From NCBI RefSeq assembly GCF_027941835.1, contig NZ_CP116005.1:682001-746000 (forward strand): 64,000 nt of DNA, given 5' to 3'. The DNA is from Sphingosinicella microcystinivorans (GTDB taxonomy: Bacteria; Pseudomonadota; Alphaproteobacteria; Sphingomonadales; Sphingomonadaceae). Under the pieces are notes generated by a model. The model was not told the DNA's origin. It was given only the letters and a program-made list of their open reading frames with translations, and did no database searches. Shown here one piece after another: positions 63,101 through 64,000 of the stretch; position 1 is the stretch's first letter, and every line of letters begins with the position of its first letter. Made by a program: the position numbers and the translations under genes.

Positions 63101-63498
63101 GGGAAGGCCGCGAGCAGCGCGCTCGCGAAGCTGTGCAGCGTCTGCACCTTGAGCCCGCCGCGCGTCTCCAGCGCCTCCGCGAACAGCGCGCGGGCGCGGC
63201 GGCACGTATCGGGATCGGACGGCGCGCCGATCGCGGCAAGCTCGGCGGCGAGCGTTTCATCGTCCGCGCGCACCCAGCGCGACAGCGTCTCGAAGATGCG
63301 CGTCTGCATCTCCGCCGCCGCCGCCTTGGTGAAGGTGAGCGCGAGGAGCCCGTCCGGCCGCGCGCCCGCGAGCAGCAGCCGCAGCACGCGCGCGGTGAGC
63401 ACCTGCGTCTTGCCCGTACCCGCCGAGGCGGAGACCCATGCGCTGAGTTCGGGATCGGCGGCGCGCTTCTGTTCGGGGAGCAGGGGCCGGACGCTCAT
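60190..63498 (-). CDS. addA: Double-strand break repair helicase-nuclease AddA
   Basis: The 1,102-residue UvrD-like helicase has Walker A VSASAGTGKTQVL (about 23-35), FTKAAAAEMQTRIF, the Walker B region ILVDEGQDTNAAQW, motif VI VALTRAEDRLYVGGAL and TVHGSKGLQAPIVILAD. The C-terminal PD-(D/E)XK nuclease is GTIDRLIVGEDVVRALDFKT followed by QMRAYRDAL. With AddB it resects breaks for RecA. Start ATG 63498 overlaps the addB stop (ATGA); the longer frame upstream overlaps addB and is not coding. Confidence 0.96.
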   Translation of the reverse strand: MSVRPLLPEQKRAADPELSAWVSASAGTGKTQVLTARVLRLLLAGARPDGLLALTFTKAAAAEMQTRIFETLSRWVRADDETLAAELAAIGAPSDPDTCRRARALFAEALETRGGLKVQTLHSFASALLAAFPLEAGIAPGYETLDDRSALRIHAETLAERVGDGDAALLADLAALSVQNGEARVQEVVAKLLAGRGVFEDVYGKAVDWRGLVRRGLGLPGAGSRDEVLAAALADDAFDWETVREYAAAMAAWGTKTGLDAADALARVLGAAPEVRHDFLDDLVGAGFRKDGERRAAPKGFGDLHERFCTVVGAVRDLAAGLDLAETAALHLRVGHTLAAAYETRKAAAGALDYADLIVKAARLLSTLAAPFVLYKLDQRIDHILVDEGQDTNAAQWAIVEAIADEFFAGAGTRDEAETGARTQFAVGDYKQAIFGFQGTDPRAFEAARAAAERRALSADKPFETIDLALSFRSAPAVLDVVDTMVETVGPAAFGIEGDIPRHAAHRAGAAGEVVLWTPVTGTIDEDDAEDAVPEDAERTLAANIARQVSGWLEGGELLASKGRPIAAGDIMLLVRSRGSLVPALVSALMAARVPVAGADRLRLTQPLAVQDLLALVRFALQPGDDLSLAALLVSPFLGWSQDDLYGLAYKRRGTLWRTLRDRTDDKARAAEDWLGKVLARADYMAPYEFLEYVLSGAPQGRLRLIARLGEEARDPIEELLNQALAYEGANTPSLQGFLSWIEADDVEVKRDAEAARDAVRIMTVHGSKGLQAPIVILADAASAVPKGAKPPLPLDLPGLGPAPLFFGSSKTLVGPARAAYEAATRAEGEERMRLLYVALTRAEDRLYVGGALGKRPSKAKSWHGHVADALAALGAESVNDPVWGDVLRHASGTPAPVATPAKAAQPITPAIPAWALAMPPEEERPPRPLAPSAPQDDDPPEPPPGPALRAAARRGQVLHRLFERIGGVAPENREAAMRAWLRRNAPDQDADTVAAEVAGALADPELAPWFAEGAYAEAPLSAVVEDVVITGTIDRLIVGEDVVRALDFKTGRQPPQDLAGVPPQHLRQMRAYRDALARIFPGRRVETALFYTAVLRLIRVD

Positions 63499-64000
63499 TT
63501 GCGCCCCCACCATTCGGCAAGGCGCGCGAGGTGGTCGTAGTCCTGCAAATGGACGGCGTATTCCGGCTTCACCTTCGCCTCGAACGGGCGGCTGCCCGCG
63601 AGATAGTCGCTGACCGCCTCGCGGAACGCGGCGCGGCAGGTCTCGATGAAGGCGGGGAGATCGCTCCACGCCGCCTTGTAGTGGCGCGCGCTCGTCGTTT
63701 CCTTGCCCGGTTCCCGGCCGCCGGAAAGCTTCCAGTAGGCGACCTCGACGACGCGCGAGGCGGGGCCGTCGAGCGCGCCTTCCTCGGCGAGCCATGCGAG
63801 GAGGCCGAGCTGCGAGGCGAGCCCGCCCGCGAGCCGCGCCTGCCGGGGGACGGCGCCGGTCTTGAAGTCGGCGACGAGCAGGCCCCCCGGCCCCGCCTGC
63901 ACGATGTCCGCCTTGCCCTTGAGCGTGACGCCCGAAAACACGAACTCGCCGGAAACTTCCGAACGCACCGCGCCCCAGCCTTCCGCCTCGCGCGCCGCCA
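63495..64000 (-). CDS. addB: Double-strand break repair protein AddB, C-terminal part (5' end outside window)
   Basis: The frame is open to the right edge. The visible about 168 residues contain the nuclease segment GVTLKGKADIVQAGPGGLLV and ADFKTGAVP, with the Asp and Asp-x-Lys of the PD-(D/E)XK active site, then SQLGLLAWLAEEGAL. It ends AVHLQDYDHLARLAEWWGRK. AddB carries the second nuclease and an inactivated helicase fold. Its TGA overlaps the addA ATG, so the two subunits are translated together. Confidence 0.92.
   Translation of the reverse strand, partial: AAREAEGWGAVRSEVSGEFVFSGVTLKGKADIVQAGPGGLLVADFKTGAVPRQARLAGGLASQLGLLAWLAEEGALDGPASRVVEVAYWKLSGGREPGKETTSARHYKAAWSDLPAFIETCRAAFREAVSDYLAGSRPFEAKVKPEYAVHLQDYDHLARLAEWWGRK

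Noticed and set aside
60301..63540. A 1,079-codon open frame on the plus strand
   Set aside because: Exactly antisense to addA; no domain, signal or ribosome binding site. High-GC shadow.

Overview
The window has two unlike parts. Bases 1 to about 8,490 are an AT-richer integrated mobile element. From guaA (8,500) onward the sequence is very GC-rich, typically alphaproteobacterial chromosome. The gene set and protein style (extended ribosomal protein S5, TonB-dependent receptor, PEP-CTERM protein, Anbu cluster, addB-addA-trxA order) suggest a member of the Sphingomonadales, but no 16S or other decisive marker is present, so this placement is inference.

The element (1-8,490) enters at the left edge with the 3' end of an ACR3-type arsenite efflux gene. 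It then holds a MazE-like antitoxin remnant, two unknown small genes, and trbL, trbK and trbJ of an IncP-type mating apparatus. Next come an orphan ribbon-helix-helix protein and a gene-free kilobase (3,892-4,923). That kilobase carries an RP4-like oriT, an 11-bp phased ATCG array, two inverted TrfA-like iterons, several hairpins and three 22-bp IncQ-like iterons. The element closes with IncQ-type repC and repA, an AlpA-like regulator, and a tyrosine integrase beside the 3' end of guaA. The architecture resembles the guaA-inserted GIsul2 family of islands. Its left end lies outside the window.

Region 8.5-16.6 kb: guaA; metA with a structured leader that may be an S-adenosylmethionine riboswitch; DUF924; an exported protein; an iron-type alcohol dehydrogenase coupled to a thioesterase; then the alpha ribosomal operon (rpsM-rpsK-rpoA-rplQ) with its own promoter and terminator.

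Region 16.8-24.9 kb is a block of non-ribosomal genes that separates adk from rpsM: a methyltransferase and permease pair, an MFS symporter, and a TonB receptor / exported protein / di-heme peroxidase / ModE-like regulator / SRPBCC group. Region 24.9-41.2 kb is the str-S10-spc run (rpsL to adk), all on the minus strand, starting from a strong promoter near 41,175.

Region 41.2-64 kb: an exported amidohydrolase, secA, and a small TonB-C-domain protein. A copper-resistance locus follows, with copA-cueR facing a multicopper oxidase-copB pair across two MerR-type operators. Then come a SnoaL-like protein, a PEP-CTERM protein behind a consensus sigma-54 promoter, and a thioesterase. The Anbu operon (ATP-grasp, alpha-E, transglutaminase, Anbu) is next, followed by argJ with a small HTH gene, an MFS drug exporter, trxA, addA and the 3' part of addB, which runs off the right edge. 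No tRNA, rRNA, CRISPR array or complete insertion sequence was seen.
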